DNA from: Pseudocitrobacter cyperus
Lineage (GTDB): Bacteria > Pseudomonadota > Gammaproteobacteria > Enterobacterales > Enterobacteriaceae
Reading direction: 5' to 3'
Length of the DNA stretch: 64,000 bases
Assembly (NCBI RefSeq): GCF_039889165.1
Contig: NZ_JAYMYY010000007.1
Coordinates: 62,001-126,000, forward strand
How positions within the stretch are numbered: the stretch's first letter is position 1; each line of letters opens with the position of its first letter. Under the pieces are notes generated by a model. The model had not been told where the DNA came from and did not search any database. It worked only from the letters and a program-made list of their open reading frames with translations. This document shows, one piece after another, positions 62,210 to 64,000 of this stretch. The position numbers and the translations under genes are program-made.

Positions 62210-62485
62210 ATGAAAAAAATCACCATTGCCATTCTCGCGGCGCTGTTGCTCAGTGCAAACGTCTCCGCCGCCATAAAAATAGATGCCCGCCAGGCCCGCA
62301 ATATGGACGATGTGCAGAGCTTAGGGGTCATTTATATTAACCATAATCTCGCCACCCTGAGTGAGGCTGAACTGGCACTCAATGAAGAAAGCGATGCACA
62401 GGGCGCGACCTATTTCCGCCCCATCATTATGCATGAGCCAGGCAGCAACGGCGCGATTCATGCCAGCGCCGATATTTACCGTTAA
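62210..62485 (+). CDS. yjfY: YjfY, YdgH/BhsA/McbA-family small exported protein
   Basis: A 91-residue protein with signal peptide MKKITIAILAALLLSANVSA. The mature DUF1471 domain contains ARNMDDVQSLGVIYINHNLAT and ends SADIYR. Relatives in E. coli (BhsA, McbA) are stress-linked periplasmic proteins. Exact role unknown. It converges on ulaF. Confidence 0.9.
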   Translation: MKKITIAILAALLLSANVSAAIKIDARQARNMDDVQSLGVIYINHNLATLSEAELALNEESDAQGATYFRPIIMHEPGSNGAIHASADIYR

Positions 62486-62499
62486 AGCATGCAGAAAGG

Positions 62500-62546
62500 C
62501 CCCGGATCCTGACCGATAGCATCCCTGAGGTGAATCAGATCCGGGG
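62500..62546 (-). terminator. Inverted repeat after ulaF
   Basis: CCCCGGATC and GATCCGGGG are perfect arms with a 29-nt loop between the convergent yjfY and ulaF. It could terminate both transcripts. Confidence 0.6.
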
Positions 62547-62553
62547 TGCCTTG

Positions 62554-63240
62554 TTACTTCTGACCGTAGTAGGCGTCAGGCCCATGCTTACGCATGAAGT
62601 GTTTGTTCATCAGATAGCTGTCGATAGGTTGGAGTTGCGGATTGATGCCGCGCGCAATCCACGCCATTCGCGCAACTTCTTCCATCACCACGGCGTTATG
62701 CACTGCATCATGTGCATCTTTTCCCCACGCGAACGGCCCATGTTGATAGACCACAACACCCGGCGTATGCAGCGGCTCAACGTCACCCAGCGTTTCGATG
62801 ATCACTTTACCGGTATTCAGCTCATACTCCCCCTGCACCTCTTCTTCGCTTAACGCCCTGGTACAGGGAATATCGCCGAAGAAGTAGTCCGCATGGGTCG
62901 TACCCAATGCCGGGATCGCCATGCCTGCCTGCGCCCACGCCGTGGCATGGGTGGAGTGGGTATGCACGATGCCGCCGAGTGACGGGTAGCGACGGTAGAG
63001 TTCGAGATGGGTTGCGGTGTCTGATGAAGGACGATACTGCCCGTCCACCACCTTGCCGCTCATATCCACCACCACCATATCGCCCGCTTTCATGGTTTCG
63101 TAGGCGACGCCGCTCGGCTTGATCACCACCAGCCCACGTTCGCGGTCAATAGCGCTGACGTTGCCCCAGGTAAAAGTCACCAGCCCGTAGCGCGGCAGAT
63201 CCATATTGGCTTCAAACACCTGCTGCTTTAGCTTTTGCAT
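62554..63240 (-). CDS. ulaF: L-ribulose-5-phosphate 4-epimerase UlaF
   Basis: A 228-residue class II aldolase-fold epimerase that turns L-ribulose-5-P into D-xylulose-5-P, the last step of anaerobic L-ascorbate use. VHTHSTHATAWAQAG carries the zinc-binding histidines; a third lies in TPGVVVYQHGPFAWG. Its ATG overlaps the ulaE stop by one base (TAATG), so they are coupled. Length matches E. coli. Confidence 0.96.
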   Translation of the reverse strand: MQKLKQQVFEANMDLPRYGLVTFTWGNVSAIDRERGLVVIKPSGVAYETMKAGDMVVVDMSGKVVDGQYRPSSDTATHLELYRRYPSLGGIVHTHSTHATAWAQAGMAIPALGTTHADYFFGDIPCTRALSEEEVQGEYELNTGKVIIETLGDVEPLHTPGVVVYQHGPFAWGKDAHDAVHNAVVMEEVARMAWIARGINPQLQPIDSYLMNKHFMRKHGPDAYYGQK

Positions 63241-64000
63241 TATGCTGCCTCCACCAGGCCTGCTTTAGCCATACGCGCTTTCACCCAGTCACGCGCTTTC
63301 GCTACTTCCCTCGCCGGGTCATCCGACGTTTCGCTCCACATCTCAATCAGATAGGGCCCGCAATAGCCACTCTGTTTGAGAGTTTCGAAGCAGCGCTCGA
63401 AATCGACCACGCCTTCGCCAAAGGGTACATTTTTAAAGACGCCCGGTTTGGTGTCTTTGACGTGAACCGCGACGATATGCCCCATTCCTGCCTGGAGTTC
63501 CATTTGCACGTCGTTATCCCATGCTGACAGATTGCCGATGTCAGGATAGAGCTGGAACCACGGGTTATTCAGGTAGTGTGCGTAACCCAGCGCCTTGCTG
63601 ATGGAGTTCATCAACGGGTAATCCATGATCTCCATCGCCAGCGTCACCTGCGCGCGGCTGGCCATTTCAACGCTCTCTTTCAGCCCTTCACGAAAACGAC
63701 GACGCGTCTCGTTGTTGGCTTCCTGATAGTAGACGTCATAGCCCGCCAACTGAATAACGCGAATGCCAACGTCCTGAGCGAACTGGATAGCTTTGCGCAT
63801 AATCTCCAGCCCCTGCGCGCGCACCGCGTCATCTTCGCTACCCAGTGGGAAACGTCGATGGGCGGAAAGACACATGGACGGCACACGAACGCCGGTTTCA
63901 ACTACCGCATTGACCAGCGCCAGACGCTGCTCGCGGCTCCAGTTGAGGCGCGACAAGCGATCGTCGGTTTCATCAACTGACATCTCGACAAAGTCGAAGC
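63240..64000 (-). CDS. ulaE: L-ribulose-5-phosphate 3-epimerase UlaE, partial (5' end off the window)
   Basis: The C-terminal part of a TIM-barrel enzyme converting L-xylulose-5-P to L-ribulose-5-P in the ascorbate pathway. The frame stays open to the right edge (GFDFVEMSVDETDDRLSRLN), so about 30 N-terminal residues are missing compared with E. coli (284). Seen motifs: CLSAHRRFPLGSED, LAMEIMDYPLMNS, HVKDTKPG. The ulaA-D genes would lie beyond the window. Confidence 0.95.
   Translation of the reverse strand, partial: FDFVEMSVDETDDRLSRLNWSREQRLALVNAVVETGVRVPSMCLSAHRRFPLGSEDDAVRAQGLEIMRKAIQFAQDVGIRVIQLAGYDVYYQEANNETRRRFREGLKESVEMASRAQVTLAMEIMDYPLMNSISKALGYAHYLNNPWFQLYPDIGNLSAWDNDVQMELQAGMGHIVAVHVKDTKPGVFKNVPFGEGVVDFERCFETLKQSGYCGPYLIEMWSETSDDPAREVAKARDWVKARMAKAGLVEAA

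Overview
The window is chromosomal DNA from a member of the Enterobacteriaceae. Outside one large insertion, gene content and order match the E. coli K-12 segment ytfT-ytfR-ytfQ-ppa-chpB/chpS-ytfP-tamB-tamA-msrA-ytfL-ytfK-ytfJ-cysQ-cpdB-ytfH // qorB(ytfG)-ytfF-ytfE-cycA-fklB-ytfB-rplI-rpsR-priB-rpsF-yjfY-ulaF-ulaE. Some differences argue against Escherichia itself and suggest an Enterobacter-like genus: an AraC-type regulator between qorB and ytfF, a hok/sok-type locus between ytfE and cycA, and an EamA transporter between ytfB and rplI. The genus is an inference.

Layout. 1-17.9 kb is core: the sugar ABC transporter end (ytfT partial, ytfR, ytfQ), ppa, the chpS/chpB toxin-antitoxin pair, the tamA-tamB-ytfP operon, msrA, ytfL (paeA), ytfK, ytfJ, cysQ, cpdB and ytfH. 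17,912-52,025 is a complete Tn7-like transposon of 34,114 bp. It starts TGT and ends ACA, has matching TnsB-type repeats at both ends (their outer core GACAATAAAGT, as I recall it, is also in Tn7), and is flanked by a perfect 5-bp duplication AGACT. 52.0-64 kb is core again: qorB, araC-type, ytfF, ytfE with an NsrR operator, hok-like, cycA, fklB, ytfB, EamA, the rpsF-priB-rpsR-rplI operon, yjfY and the end of the ula operon.

The transposon carries tnsA-tnsB-tnsC-tniQ as an overlapping operon at its left side plus a second divergent tniQ. I see no cas genes, no CRISPR array and no TnsE. The cargo has two arms that diverge from about 39.8 kb. The minus arm encodes cell-surface proteins: a 3,232-residue autotransporter, an Omp85-type barrel without POTRA domains, a frameshifted barrel protein, a DUF4056-like exported protein and a FadL-like porin. 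The plus arm encodes a Ser-type periplasmic sulfatase, then after a strong terminator an operon of anaerobic sulfatase-maturating radical SAM enzyme, MoxR ATPase, DUF58, DUF4381, two VWA proteins, a BatD-like protein and a periplasmic HAD phosphatase. The right flank holds gene remnants (a GGDEF tail, an unknown fragment) and an orphan HipB-like regulator.

The insertion is not neutral. It lies 10 bp upstream of the qorB start codon, between the GGAG Shine-Dalgarno and the ATG. It also moves qorB 34 kb away from the shared ytfH/qorB promoter and from the TACT-N7-AGTA operator-like site. The most interesting candidate system is this mobile sulfatase/MoxR-VWA/surface-protein island and its unexplained target choice.
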